In this document: in pieces, positions 8,483 to 17,389 of the stretch
Layout: every line of letters begins with the position of its first letter
Position numbering within the stretch: position 1 is the stretch's first letter
NCBI RefSeq assembly: GCF_928391935.1
Contig: NZ_CAKMTD010000002.1
Location: 228,158 to 292,157, forward strand
Source: Rothia nasimurium
GTDB taxonomy: Bacteria > Actinomycetota > Actinomycetes > Actinomycetales > Micrococcaceae
Direction: 5' to 3'
DNA: 64,000 nt
Position numbers and translations under genes: made by a program
Notes under the pieces: generated by a model
Databases searched by the model: none
Seen by the model: only the letters and a program-made list of their open reading frames with translations
What the model was told of the DNA's origin: nothing

Positions 8483-9609
8483 TGCGTATCGCCTACGTCT
8501 GTGTTGATCCCGGTATTCCGGTCTTTGGCACCAAGGGCGCCAGCGTCCACATCCAGGAGGTCGTGCGGGAGTTCCTGGCCCTGGGGCACGAGGTCAAGGT
8601 CTTTGCTGTGCGTTCCGGCAAGCAGGTTCCAGCCGACCTCGCCACCCTACCCACAGCCTTCTACCCCATCAGCACCAAGGAGGCCGCCGAACGGGAACTA
8701 GCCCAGCAGGAGGTAGCCCAGCGCATAGTGGATGACATCCAGGCCTGGGGGGCCAACCTCATCTACGAACGCTACTCCCTCTTCTCCACCGTCATCGCTG
8801 ACTCCGCCACCCCCGGCGTCCTGGAAATCAACGCCCCCCTCATTGACGAGCAAATCCAGCACCGCGTCCTGGTCCACCGGCAGGCCGCCGAAGAAGCCCT
8901 GGTGGCCCAGCTGAAGGCAGCTACCCTGGCCTACGCGGTCTCCGAGCAGGTCGCTGCCTGGGCCCAGCAGAAAGCAGACGGGGTCACCGTCCCTGCCATT
9001 CCCAACGGGGTCAGCACCAGCCGGATCACTCCCTCCCCCGAAGAGGACGGAGCCCCGGTCGTCACCTTCGTCGGCACCCTCAAGCCCTGGCACGGGGTCA
9101 CCGACCTGATCACCGCCGCCTCCCTGGCCCGCCAGCCCTGGCGGCTACGCATCCTAGGCGACGGACCCGAACGCGAGAACCTGCAGGCCCAGGCCGCCGA
9201 GCTCGGCCTGGACGTCGAATTCTCCGGGGCCCTAGCCCCCGAAGACATGCCCGCCGCCCTGGCAGGCTCCGCCCTGGGCGTGGCCCCCTACCCGGCCCCG
9301 TCCGCCAGCGACGACCACTACTTCTCCCCCCTCAAGGTCTACGAGTACCTGGCCGCTGGCCTACCCGTCGTCGCCACCGCCATCGGCCAAATCCCCGACA
9401 TTATCGAAGGGGCCGGTACCCTGGTGCCCGGATCCGACGCCCCCGCCCTTGCAACCGCTATCGACGAGCTGGCAGCTAACCCCCAGCTCAGGGAAACCTA
9501 CGGCAGGCAGGCCCGCCACCTGGCCGAAACCAAGCATTCCTGGGCCCAGGTTGTCGAACAGGTCTTTGCCCTAGCCCATGTACCGGACGGTGAGGTAGCC
9601 CGTGGCTAA
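8482..9609 (+). CDS. Glycosyltransferase family 4
   Basis: A 375-residue GT4 enzyme. Its N-domain starts MRIAYVCVDPGIPVFGTKGAS and contains GASVHIQEVVREF, typical of GT4 N-domains (glycosyltransferase family 4 subdomain). The C-domain has FVGTLKPWHGV, ILGDGPERENLQAQA and SPLKVYEYLAAGLPVVAT, the latter with the donor-binding Glu. Its stop overlaps the ABC transporter start by 8 nt. It differs clearly from the preceding GT4, so the two probably act at different positions of the same glycan. Confidence 0.9.
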   Translation: MRIAYVCVDPGIPVFGTKGASVHIQEVVREFLALGHEVKVFAVRSGKQVPADLATLPTAFYPISTKEAAERELAQQEVAQRIVDDIQAWGANLIYERYSLFSTVIADSATPGVLEINAPLIDEQIQHRVLVHRQAAEEALVAQLKAATLAYAVSEQVAAWAQQKADGVTVPAIPNGVSTSRITPSPEEDGAPVVTFVGTLKPWHGVTDLITAASLARQPWRLRILGDGPERENLQAQAAELGLDVEFSGALAPEDMPAALAGSALGVAPYPAPSASDDHYFSPLKVYEYLAAGLPVVATAIGQIPDIIEGAGTLVPGSDAPALATAIDELAANPQLRETYGRQARHLAETKHSWAQVVEQVFALAHVPDGEVARG

Positions 9610-11401
9610 ACGCATTCACAAGAAAGCCCTGCGCCGCACCCTCGAACTCATCGGGCCCGACATCAAGCCCCAGCGCACCCTGGCCGCCAGCGGCACCCTG
9701 GCCCTCCTCTTCGAGGTAGCCTTCCGCGTGCTCGAACCCTGGCCCCTCAAAATCGTGGTGGACGCCCTCTCCGTCAGCCTGGGTGCCCAGCAAACCGGCC
9801 CAGCCGCCTCCTGGACCCTCCTGATCTGGTGTGCCCTGGCCCTGGTCGGAATCGTCGGCATGCGGGCCCTGTCCAACTACCTGGCCACCGTCGCCTTCAC
9901 CCTGGTTGGCTCCCGGGCCTCCACCCTGCTGCGTGCCCGCGTCTTTAACCATGTGCAGGGCCTGCACCAGGGCTTCCACGCCCGCAACCGCTCCGCCGAT
10001 ACCGTCCAGCGAATCGTCGGTGACGTCGCCAAGCTCCAGGAAGTAGCCGTCACCGCCGGCCTGCCCCTGATCGCCAACATGCTGACCCTGGTGGTCATGC
10101 TGGTGGTCATGCTGGTGATCGACCCCATCCTCTCCCTGGTGGTGGTTATCGCCCTGGTCATCTTCCCCCTCATCTCCCGGGGGACGGCCAAGAAAATTGC
10201 CCAGGCCTCCCGCAAGACCCGCAAGGCCGAGGGCCAGCTAGCCAATACGGCCCAGGAATCCCTCTCCTCTATTAAGGTGGTGCAGGCCTACGGGCTGGAA
10301 GACCACATCGGCCAGCGGTTTGTCTCAGCCAATAAGAAGTCCCTCAAGGACGGCGTGCGGGCCAGGCGGCTGGCCGCCCGGCTTGAGCGCGGTACGGACG
10401 TGATCGTCGGTGTCGCCACGGCTGCCGTCATGCTGGGCGGGGCCTGGCGGGTCATGGAAAACCACATGACCATCGGCGATTTGGTGCTCTTTACCACCTA
10501 CCTCAAAACCACCATGAAACCCCTGCGTGACATGGCCAAATACACTGGCCGTATTGCCCGGGCAACCGCTAGTGGCGAGCGCGTCGCTGACCTGATGGAC
10601 ATTGAAAACGACCTGGTGCAGCTGGCTGAGCCTGAGAAGCTGGGCCAGGTTGAGGGCCGACTGGTCTTTTCTGATGTCTATACCGAGTATGAGGGGCACC
10701 CGGTCTTGCGGGGGCTGAATCTGACGGTTGAGCCCGGTGAGTTTGTGGCTGTGATTGGCCCCTCGGGTGCGGGTAAGTCTACCTTGGTGAGCCTGTTGGG
10801 CCGGTCTCAGGATCCGGTGTGGGGTACGGTCAGTATTGACTCGACGACTATTGCCACTACGGATATGGAGGAGTTGCGGTCTAATATTTCGCTGCTGCAC
10901 CAGGAGGCTGTGCTCTTTACTGCCTCGATCCGGGAGAATATCCGCTATGGCCGTTTTGACGCGACCGATGAGGAGATTGAGGCAGCTGCCCGGGCGGCCC
11001 ATGCTGCCCCCTTCATTGAGAAGCTCCCTGATGGATATGACACCATGGTTGGTGAGCGGGGCGGTACCCTGTCGGGTGGTCAGCGTCAGCGTATTGCGAT
11101 TGCCCGGGCCCTGCTGCGGAATACCCCGATTGTGGTGCTGGATGAGGCGACGACCGGCCTGGACCCTGAGTCTGCTGGCCTGGTCATGGACGCTATCGAG
11201 CAGCTGGTTGAGGGGAAGACGACCCTGGCGGTTACCCACGATACTGAGGTTGCCCTGCGGGCTGACCGGGTGGTCTGGTTGCAGGACGGCCGGGTTCAGC
11301 TCGATGGCTCCCCGGCTGAGTTGTTGAAGTCTTCGAAAGTGTTTAGGACCTGGGTGTCTGCTGGTGAGCAGAACCCTCATGAGTTGCGAGTGGAGGTCTA
11401 A
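9602..11401 (+). CDS. ABC exporter, fused permease/ATPase (MsbA-like)
   Basis: A 599-residue half-transporter, functional as a homodimer. Residues ~30-330 hold six membrane helices (for example ANMLTLVVMLVVMLVIDPI). The C-terminal nucleotide-binding domain shows Walker A GPSGAGKST, the Q-loop in LLHQEAVLF, the signature LSGGQRQRIAIARALL, Walker B IVVLDEATTGLD and an H-loop (AVTHD). The start is GTG at 9602 with GAGGT 5 nt upstream. Because it sits between glycosyltransferases and sugar-kinase-like genes, it most likely flips or exports a lipid-linked glycan. Drug export is the alternative. Confidence 0.92.
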   Translation: MAKRIHKKALRRTLELIGPDIKPQRTLAASGTLALLFEVAFRVLEPWPLKIVVDALSVSLGAQQTGPAASWTLLIWCALALVGIVGMRALSNYLATVAFTLVGSRASTLLRARVFNHVQGLHQGFHARNRSADTVQRIVGDVAKLQEVAVTAGLPLIANMLTLVVMLVVMLVIDPILSLVVVIALVIFPLISRGTAKKIAQASRKTRKAEGQLANTAQESLSSIKVVQAYGLEDHIGQRFVSANKKSLKDGVRARRLAARLERGTDVIVGVATAAVMLGGAWRVMENHMTIGDLVLFTTYLKTTMKPLRDMAKYTGRIARATASGERVADLMDIENDLVQLAEPEKLGQVEGRLVFSDVYTEYEGHPVLRGLNLTVEPGEFVAVIGPSGAGKSTLVSLLGRSQDPVWGTVSIDSTTIATTDMEELRSNISLLHQEAVLFTASIRENIRYGRFDATDEEIEAAARAAHAAPFIEKLPDGYDTMVGERGGTLSGGQRQRIAIARALLRNTPIVVLDEATTGLDPESAGLVMDAIEQLVEGKTTLAVTHDTEVALRADRVVWLQDGRVQLDGSPAELLKSSKVFRTWVSAGEQNPHELRVEV

Positions 11402-11402
11402 A

Positions 11403-12596
11403 GTGGGTGTTTCTGCTACTGTTGCAGCCCTCGATGCCCTGCTGGATCCTGGTTTCCTGGCTGAGCTCTTGGGCCAGTCTGTGGAGCTGACCAGCCTGCG
11501 GGTCAAGCCCGGCACCTCCCTGCTTGCTGGGCTGCGTCCCGTCCCTGCCTCCTTGGGGTCTGCCGGGGCGGACGGCGTCGGGCAGACTGGTGCTGGCCAG
11601 GACGGGCCTGCCCCGGCCTGGGTGCGTCTGATGTGGCCTGCTGGGGCCGGTAAAACCTCCCGGCACCAGGCCAAGGCTGAGGCCCTGGGGCTGGCTGCCC
11701 CGGTCTTTACCCCGCCCCTCCCCTTCCTACCAGGGGCCCTGCTGCAGGTGGGCCCCCTCGCGGCTGACCCCAAGCTGATGAAGCCCCTGGCTGACACCGG
11801 CGTCCTGGCCCAGCCTGAGGCCCGGGTTCTGCGCTATAACCCTGCCCGCCGGGCCGTCGTTGCCTACCAGGACCAGGAAACCGGGGGCACCCGGGTGGTG
11901 CGGGTCCTGGCCGGGGGTAAGCTGGCCGATACCGCCGTCCACCAGTTCCTGGCTGCCCACCTGCCCGTCCCCGAGCTGCTACCTGCCGATTCGGCTACGG
12001 GCCTACCTGCCCTAGCCTTTGTGGGAGACAGGGACCTGTCAGGGGGCCAGACCCCTGAGCAGGCTGAGGCTGCCGGGGCCCTCTTCGCCCGGCTTCACGC
12101 TGTGGAACCCTCAGCCGACCTAGCCCGGCACCTCGCTGGCCGGGAATCCGACGGGGCCCAGCAGTTGCAGATCCACGCCAGGGTGCTTGAGCCCCTGGCC
12201 CCGGATCTTGCTACCCGCTGCCTCACCCTGGCAGGCCGCCTACCTGCCACAGCTGGCCAGCCCGTGCTTATCCACGGGGACGCCTCCCCCGACCAGGTGC
12301 TCACAGAGGGGCAGGGGGTAACAGCCCGCTACTGGCTCACCGACTTTGACCGGGCCCACCTGGCCCCACCAGCCACCGATCTAGGCTCCTACCTGGCCAC
12401 CAGCGACCCGGTCGCCGGGGCCGCCTTCCTGGAGGGCTACTACGGGGCCGGGGGACGCCCGGTGGCCGGGGACCAGATTCAGCTGGGTACCGCCCATGCC
12501 CTGGCCCACCGTCTCACCGAGCCCCTGCGCACCGGCCGTCCTAGCTGGCGGCAGGAGATTGACCACCGACTCACCCAACTTGAGGAGCTGCTATGA
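11403..12596 (+). CDS. APH/maltokinase-fold phosphotransferase
   Basis: A 397-residue kinase-fold protein. The catalytic loop reads VLIHGDASPDQVL and the metal-binding segment WLTDFDRAHLAPPATDLGSYL. The loop ends in Gln where aminoglycoside kinases have Asn (HGDxxxxN); maltokinases of the Mak/Pep2 type also have Gln (HGDLHLGQVL). The GTG start at 11403 follows GGAGGT by 5 nt and lies 1 nt after the ABC stop. An ATG further upstream inside the ABC gene is less likely. Probable substrate: a sugar or glycan intermediate of the operon rather than an antibiotic (inference). Confidence 0.82.
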   Translation: MGVSATVAALDALLDPGFLAELLGQSVELTSLRVKPGTSLLAGLRPVPASLGSAGADGVGQTGAGQDGPAPAWVRLMWPAGAGKTSRHQAKAEALGLAAPVFTPPLPFLPGALLQVGPLAADPKLMKPLADTGVLAQPEARVLRYNPARRAVVAYQDQETGGTRVVRVLAGGKLADTAVHQFLAAHLPVPELLPADSATGLPALAFVGDRDLSGGQTPEQAEAAGALFARLHAVEPSADLARHLAGRESDGAQQLQIHARVLEPLAPDLATRCLTLAGRLPATAGQPVLIHGDASPDQVLTEGQGVTARYWLTDFDRAHLAPPATDLGSYLATSDPVAGAAFLEGYYGAGGRPVAGDQIQLGTAHALAHRLTEPLRTGRPSWRQEIDHRLTQLEELL

Positions 12597-13678
12597 CCCT
12601 CTCCCCTGCCCTGGCAGCCGTCCGCGCCGCCCATGCAGACCAGACCCCCGGGCCTGTGCGCCGGGCCTGGCCGGGAGCCGACGGCACCCTCACCGCTGAA
12701 ATCGTGGACGGCAACGGCCACCTTCGCGCCGCCACCGTCGACGCCACCGGCTCCCTCCACCTGCTTGACTCCGGCCAAGACCGCAAGCTCCCCGAACTTG
12801 CGCCTGACCTGGCCGCCCCCGGCGCCAGCCTGCTGGTCCACCGGGCCGGTAAGCGGGCCGTCGTCAAGCACCCCGAGAAGGTCACCAAGCACCTCAAGGC
12901 CGCCAAGGTACCCGGCGTGGTTTTAGCCACCCAGGCCGTAGGCTTTTTAGCCTCCGACGTTGGCTTCACCACCGCCCAGGTCATCCAGGTCACCGAAACC
13001 TCCCTAGCCACCAGCCTGCTCCCCGGCACCACCCCCTACGAACTCGCCGAGCAGAGCATAGGGGCCTGGCAACAGTTCGCCACCCTCTGGCCTAGGTTCC
13101 TAGCAGCTGGGGCCTACTACCACGCGGCAGGAGGCACCATACCCGGCCCCGGCGGGCCCTTCCGCCCAGCGGAGCACGGGGCCGCCCAGGAGAAGGCCGT
13201 CCTTGACACCTGGCTCGCCCAAGCCCGAACCCACGGATCCATCAGCGGCCCAGGAATCGACCCCAGCGACCTCGACGACCTCACCGCCAGTGCCACCTCC
13301 ACCATGGCCCGGCTCCTGTCAGGCCCGCCCAGCCCCACCGCCCTACTCCACCGCGACCTTCACGATAAGCAACTGCTCTGGGACGGCACCCACCTCGGAA
13401 TCCTGGACCTCGACACCGCTGCCTGGGGCGAACCCGAACTCGACCTCGGCAACCTCATCGCCCACCTCGAACTCAGAACAGTCCAGGGCAAAATCAGCTA
13501 CGACACCTACCTCGAACAACTCGAACACGTTCAAGGCATGGCCGTCAACACCGTCAAAAACCGGGAAAGACTAGCCCTCTACACCCAAGCTGCCCGCATA
13601 CGCATCGCCTGTGTCTACAGCTTCAGACCCACCTCAGCCGACTGGCTCGGAAACTGGATCACCAGAACCCTCACCTAG
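12593..13678 (+). CDS. APH/maltokinase-fold phosphotransferase, second paralogue
   Basis: A 361-residue protein overlapping the previous gene by 4 nt. The catalytic loop is ALLHRDLHDKQLLWDG and the metal site GILDLDTAAWGEPELDLGN, again with Gln at the end of the loop. The N-lobe contains VHRAGKRAVVKHP, which could supply the ATP-binding Lys. The two adjacent kinases are only distantly alike, so they may phosphorylate different positions or form a heterodimer. A hairpin at 13699-13737 closes the operon. Confidence 0.82.
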   Translation: MTLSPALAAVRAAHADQTPGPVRRAWPGADGTLTAEIVDGNGHLRAATVDATGSLHLLDSGQDRKLPELAPDLAAPGASLLVHRAGKRAVVKHPEKVTKHLKAAKVPGVVLATQAVGFLASDVGFTTAQVIQVTETSLATSLLPGTTPYELAEQSIGAWQQFATLWPRFLAAGAYYHAAGGTIPGPGGPFRPAEHGAAQEKAVLDTWLAQARTHGSISGPGIDPSDLDDLTASATSTMARLLSGPPSPTALLHRDLHDKQLLWDGTHLGILDLDTAAWGEPELDLGNLIAHLELRTVQGKISYDTYLEQLEHVQGMAVNTVKNRERLALYTQAARIRIACVYSFRPTSADWLGNWITRTLT

Positions 13679-13698
13679 ACCCGGCACCCACCACCCCA

Positions 13699-13737
13699 GC
13701 GGGGTTAGAGCCATCACACCGACAAACTCAACCCCGC
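13699..13737 (+). terminator. Hairpin closing the glycosyltransferase operon
   Basis: An 8-bp stem GCGGGGTT (13699-13706) / AACCCCGC (13730-13737) with a 23-nt loop, followed by GTCTTATCATTT. It is moderately terminator-like because the loop is long. Confidence 0.45.
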
Positions 13738-13782
13738 GTCTTATCATTTGAAATAACTCCACCACTTTAAGGAACCAAAACC

Positions 13783-15120
13783 ATGAAAATCTCTGTTATC
13801 GGCTGCGGCTACCTCGGCGCCGTCCACGCAGCAGCAATGGCCCACCTTGGCCACCAAACCCTGGGCGTCGACGTCGACGCCACCAAAATCGAAGCCCTTT
13901 CAGCAGGCAAGGCCCCCTTCTTTGAACCCGGCTTCCCAGAACTGCTCCAAGGCGCTCTCAACGCCGGTACCCTCAGCTTCGCCCTGGCCCCCGCCAGCGA
14001 AGAACTTGCGGACGTCGACGTCCACTTCATCGCCGTCGGCACCCCCCAGTCTGAAGACGGCAAAGCTGCCAACCTGACCTACGTCGAGGCAGCCCTCGAC
14101 ATGATCCTAGCCGCCCTCCCCGAAACCGGCCCCACCGAAGACGGCACCCCCCGCACCGTCATCGTCGGCAAATCAACTGTGCCCGTTGGCACCGCCGCCC
14201 GCCTGGCCGAACGAGCCGAAGCCGCAGGAGCCGTCCTCCTCTGGAACCCCGAGTTCCTGCGCGAAGGCTTCGCCGTCAAAGACACCCTGCACCCCGACCG
14301 CCTGGTCTACGGCCTGCCCGACACCCCCGCCGGAATCCGCGGAGCCGCCGCCCTCGACTCCGTCTACGCCCCCCTCCTGGCCGAAGGTATCCCCCTCATC
14401 AAGACCAACTACCCCACCGCTGAACTCGTCAAGGTAGCAGCCAATTCCTTCCTGGCCACCAAAATCTCCTTCATCAACGCCATGGCAGAACTTTGCGAAG
14501 CCACCGGCGGCGACGTCAGCGAACTCGCCCACGCCATCGGCTACGACGAACGCATCGGCAACAAGTTCCTCAAGGCCGGTGTCGGCTTCGGCGGCGGCTG
14601 CCTGCCCAAGGACATCCGCGCCTTCATGGCCCGGGCCGAAGAACTCGGCGTCTTTGACGCTGTCTCCTTCCTCCGCGACGTCGACGCCATCAACCAGCGC
14701 CGCCGCGACCGCGTCGTCACCCAAACCATCCAAGCCTTCGGCGGAAACATGGACCTAGCCCGCGTCACCGTCCTCGGGGCCGCCTTCAAACCCAACTCAG
14801 ACGACATCCGCGACTCACCCGCCCTCGACATCGCCGTCCGCCTGGCCGAAACCGGGGCATCCGTCACCATCAGCGACCCCGAAGCCCTCCACGGAGTTGC
14901 AGCCCGCTACCCGGCCCTCACCTGCGTCCGCGACCCCTACCAGGCCCTCGAAGGAGCCCAAATGGTACTGCTTCTCACCGAATGGGGAGAATTCCTCGAA
15001 CTAGACCCCGCCCGGGCAGCCACCCTCGTAGAGACCGCCCGCATCATCGACGGCCGCAACGCCCTCGACCGCGACGCCTGGCAGGCCGCCGGCTGGGACT
15101 ACCAGGGCCTCGGCCGCTAA
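13783..15120 (+). CDS. ugd: UDP-glucose 6-dehydrogenase
   Basis: Oxidises UDP-glucose to UDP-glucuronate with two NAD+, giving an acidic sugar donor for surface polysaccharides. The 445-residue product has the N-terminal Rossmann motif ISVIGCGYLGAVHAAAMA, NPEFLREG, the catalytic-Cys segment GVGFGGGCLPKDIRAF, and a C-terminal UDP-binding domain (GAAFKPNSDDIRDSP). An AAGGAACC site precedes the ATG. Its position directly after the glycosyltransferase/exporter/kinase operon suggests that the product contains glucuronic acid or a derived uronic acid. Micrococcus luteus makes a uronic-acid polymer, teichuronic acid, so an acidic wall or capsular glycan is plausible. Confidence 0.93.
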   Translation: MKISVIGCGYLGAVHAAAMAHLGHQTLGVDVDATKIEALSAGKAPFFEPGFPELLQGALNAGTLSFALAPASEELADVDVHFIAVGTPQSEDGKAANLTYVEAALDMILAALPETGPTEDGTPRTVIVGKSTVPVGTAARLAERAEAAGAVLLWNPEFLREGFAVKDTLHPDRLVYGLPDTPAGIRGAAALDSVYAPLLAEGIPLIKTNYPTAELVKVAANSFLATKISFINAMAELCEATGGDVSELAHAIGYDERIGNKFLKAGVGFGGGCLPKDIRAFMARAEELGVFDAVSFLRDVDAINQRRRDRVVTQTIQAFGGNMDLARVTVLGAAFKPNSDDIRDSPALDIAVRLAETGASVTISDPEALHGVAARYPALTCVRDPYQALEGAQMVLLLTEWGEFLELDPARAATLVETARIIDGRNALDRDAWQAAGWDYQGLGR

Positions 15121-15139
15121 ACCCCACCCCACACACCAA

Positions 15140-15175
15140 GGACGCCCACCGCTTCAGAAACAGCGGTGGGCGTCC
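15140..15175. terminator. Bidirectional terminator between ugd and nrdR
   Basis: A perfect 14-bp stem (15140-15153 with 15162-15175) with an 8-nt loop, in the gap between two convergent genes. It is followed by TTCATTT on the plus strand. Confidence 0.8.
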
Positions 15176-15209
15176 TTCATTTCAATATCTAGCTACTGAG
15201 GCTCTAGGC

Positions 15210-15686
15210 CTACAAGAGGGTGGGCTGCTCCCCCGCCCCCAGGCCCGCCTCCCGCAGGGCGGCAATGGCGCGTTCAAAATCGTCCAGGGACTCAAAGGCC
15301 TGGTAGACACTGGCAAAACGCAGGTAGGCGACGGTATCAAGCCGCGACAGCGGCTCCAAAATAGACAACCCCACCTCGTGGGCGTCAATCTCAGCCAGGC
15401 CCTTAGCCCGGATAGCCTCTTCAACCTCCTGGGCCAGCTTGGCCAGGTCGTCCTCCCCCACCGGGCGGCCCTGGCAGGCTTTTCGCACACCAGAAATAAT
15501 CTTGGCCCGATTGAAGGGTTCAGTAACCCCGCTGCGCTTAATCACTGACACTGCCGTTGTTTCAACGGTCGTGAAGCGCTTGCCGCAGTTGTTGCACTGG
15601 CGGCGGCGGCGAATGGCCGAGCCGTCGTCAGTGGTGCGGGAATCAACGACGCGGGACTCAGCCTTGCGGCAGAAAGGGCAGTTCAT
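15210..15686 (-). CDS. nrdR: Ribonucleotide reductase regulator NrdR
   Basis: Nucleotide-sensing zinc-finger/ATP-cone repressor of ribonucleotide reductase genes. The 158-residue product has the N-terminal zinc ribbon [17 protein letters not shown] with CNNCGKRF (four Cys) and the RRRQC stretch, then the ATP-cone domain ([19 protein letters not shown]). The length is typical. It lies 18 nt downstream of hisD on the same strand and may be read from the hisD transcript; regulatory targets (nrd genes with NrdR boxes) are not in this window. Confidence 0.96.
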   Translation of the reverse strand: MNCPFCRKAESRVVDSRTTDDGSAIRRRRQCNNCGKRFTTVETTAVSVIKRSGVTEPFNRAKIISGVRKACQGRPVGEDDLAKLAQEVEEAIRAKGLAEIDAHEVGLSILEPLSRLDTVAYLRFASVYQAFESLDDFERAIAALREAGLGAGEQPTLL

Positions 15687-15704
15687 GTGGTTCCTCCTCG
15701 GGGC

Positions 15705-17072
15705 CTAGGCTCCGCTGGTTCGCACGGTGATAGCCTCCCCGTGGGCGGGTAGGTCTTCGTCATGGGCAACAGCAACAATGGCCTCGCCGATTTCAGCCAG
15801 CGCCTCCTGGCTGTAGTTGATCAGCTGCACAGCCTTCATAAAGACGGTGGTGTTCAGCCCCGAGGCGTAGGCGGCTGACCCGCCGGTGGGCAAAACATGG
15901 TTGGAGCCGGCCGCGTAGTCACCCAGGGGCACCGGAGAGTAGGGGCCGATGAAAATAGCCCCGGCATTGCGGACCCGCCCGGCCACCTCTTCTGCCTTCT
16001 CAGTGTGAATTTCAAGGTGCTCGGCGGCGTAGGCGTCAGCCACCGCGATGGAGGCCTCAAGGCTGTCGGTGAGCACCACGCCGGACTGGGGGCCGGTCAG
16101 GGCGGTGGCAACGCGCTCGCTGTGCTTGGTGGTAGCAGCCCGGCGGGTGATAGCTTCTTGGACGGCGGCGGCTAGGGCCGGGCTGTGGGTAATGAGGACG
16201 GACCCGGCGTTGGGGTCGTGTTCGGCCTGGGAGATCAGGTCGGCGGCGACGTAATCGGGATTAGCGGTGTCGTCGGCAATGACGGCGATTTCAGTGGTTC
16301 CGGCTTCGCCGTCCACACCCACGACGCCTTGGAGGGCCCGCTTGGCCATGGCAACGAAGATGTTGCCGGGGCCGGTGATGGTATCGACGGGCTCAAGAAC
16401 CTCACCGGCGTCGTCCAGGCCGTAGGCCATGGCACCCAGGGCACCAGCCCCGCCGATAGCCCAGATTTCGGTAATACCCAGCAGGCCAGCGGCACCCAGG
16501 ATGGTGGGGTGGGGCAGGCCGCCGAATTCCTTTTGGGGCGGGGTGCAGAGCACAATGGAGCCGACGCCTGCCGCTTGGGCGGGAACGGTGTTCATAATGA
16601 CCGAGGAGGGGTAGACGGCCAGGCCACCGGGTACATAGACGCCGGCGCGGCGCACGGGGGTCCAGCGGTTGGTCAGGACGGCCCCGGGGGCAACTTCGAT
16701 AGTCTGGTCTGCAGGGCGTTGGGCGGCTGCAAAGGCCCGGGTGCGTTCGATAGCGATTTCAAGCCCGGCCCTGACCTGGGGGTCCAGGGAGGCGACGGCG
16801 TCGTCAATGGCACTCTGGGGCACACGCAGGACCCCCTGCTCTACTCCGTCGAAACGGGCGGAGAGCTCCCGCAGGTAGTCAGCGCCGCGGGCCTGTACGT
16901 TCTCAAGGATCTCATGGACGGTAGTGAGCGCGTTCCCTACGAACTCTGTGGTTTGGCGCGGGACGAGACGGCGCAACTCGGCATAGGTATGGGTGCTGCC
17001 GCGCAGGTCAATGGTGCGCAGGGTGAAGTCGGCGGGAACTGGGGAGGTCTGGGTGTTTTCTGATGTGCTCAC
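15705..17072 (-). CDS. hisD: Histidinol dehydrogenase
   Basis: Catalyses the last two oxidations of histidine biosynthesis (histidinol to histidine), Zn- and NAD-dependent. In the 455-residue product, YVPGGLAVYPSSVIMNTVPA, GPGNIFVAMAKR, SQAEHDPNAGSVLIT (with the catalytic-site Glu-His) and LPTGGSAAYASGL are all characteristic. The only good start is the GTG at 17070-17072, yet an AGGAGG sequence abuts it with no spacer, an unusual arrangement. No other his genes are present. nrdR follows 18 nt downstream. Confidence 0.95.
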   Translation of the reverse strand: MSTSENTQTSPVPADFTLRTIDLRGSTHTYAELRRLVPRQTTEFVGNALTTVHEILENVQARGADYLRELSARFDGVEQGVLRVPQSAIDDAVASLDPQVRAGLEIAIERTRAFAAAQRPADQTIEVAPGAVLTNRWTPVRRAGVYVPGGLAVYPSSVIMNTVPAQAAGVGSIVLCTPPQKEFGGLPHPTILGAAGLLGITEIWAIGGAGALGAMAYGLDDAGEVLEPVDTITGPGNIFVAMAKRALQGVVGVDGEAGTTEIAVIADDTANPDYVAADLISQAEHDPNAGSVLITHSPALAAAVQEAITRRAATTKHSERVATALTGPQSGVVLTDSLEASIAVADAYAAEHLEIHTEKAEEVAGRVRNAGAIFIGPYSPVPLGDYAAGSNHVLPTGGSAAYASGLNTTVFMKAVQLINYSQEALAEIGEAIVAVAHDEDLPAHGEAITVRTSGA

Positions 17073-17092
17073 CCTCCTAGTTTACAGCCGAC

Positions 17093-17151
17093 TGTGCCAC
17101 TTACTCCCGAATGTGGTAGTTAGACTGCCCCATTCGGGAGTAAGTGGCACA
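17093..17151. repeat. Perfect 21-bp inverted repeat in the hisD/surface-operon gap
   Basis: Bases 17093-17113 are the exact reverse complement of 17131-17151 (core CCACTTACTCCCGAAT), around a 17-nt spacer. It lies 20 nt upstream of the hisD start, between divergent genes, so it is not an ordinary terminator for either. Candidate roles: a repetitive palindrome (REP/MITE-like), an operator for both flanking promoters, or a hairpin in the hisD leader. Confidence 0.7.
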
Positions 17152-17215
17152 TTCGCCAGGTGCTCTTTTCTGACTAGCCTCTATGACGACTCTGTGACTT
17201 AACCCATGAGACCCC

Positions 17216-17257
17216 TCTCACATTAAAGTGAGACGGGCATAAGTAGCCCCTTATACT
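17216..17257 (+). promoter_or_regulatory. Probable promoter and operator of the SipW-type surface operon
   Basis: TATACT at 17252-17257 is a strong -10. GTGAGA at 17228-17233 (4/6 to TTGACA, 18-nt spacer) could be the -35, and it forms the right arm of the palindrome TCTCAC-ATTAAA-GTGAGA (17216-17233), a likely operator. The rest of the 317-nt gap between hisD and 17390 holds only the 21-bp inverted repeat and an untranslated leader of about 125 nt. Confidence 0.5.
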
Positions 17258-17389
17258 CAAAACTGTCTGGAAATCCCAACAGGTAGGAGCAAGGTAGCTC
17301 CGCCTAACACGTTTCCACCTCCCCCGCCCCGCGTCACACCCAGCCCAGTAGCGTACATGTGGCGCACCCTATCACTGCAAGGACACACC

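Noticed and set aside
10325..11797. A 490-codon antisense frame across the ABC exporter and first kinase
   Set aside because: Crosses two well-supported genes, rich in Arg/Gln/Pro/His, with no ribosome site or homology-like motifs.
11403..13678. Aminoglycoside resistance genes
   Set aside because: The fold is shared, but the catalytic loops end in Gln as in maltokinases and the genes are embedded in a glycan operon.
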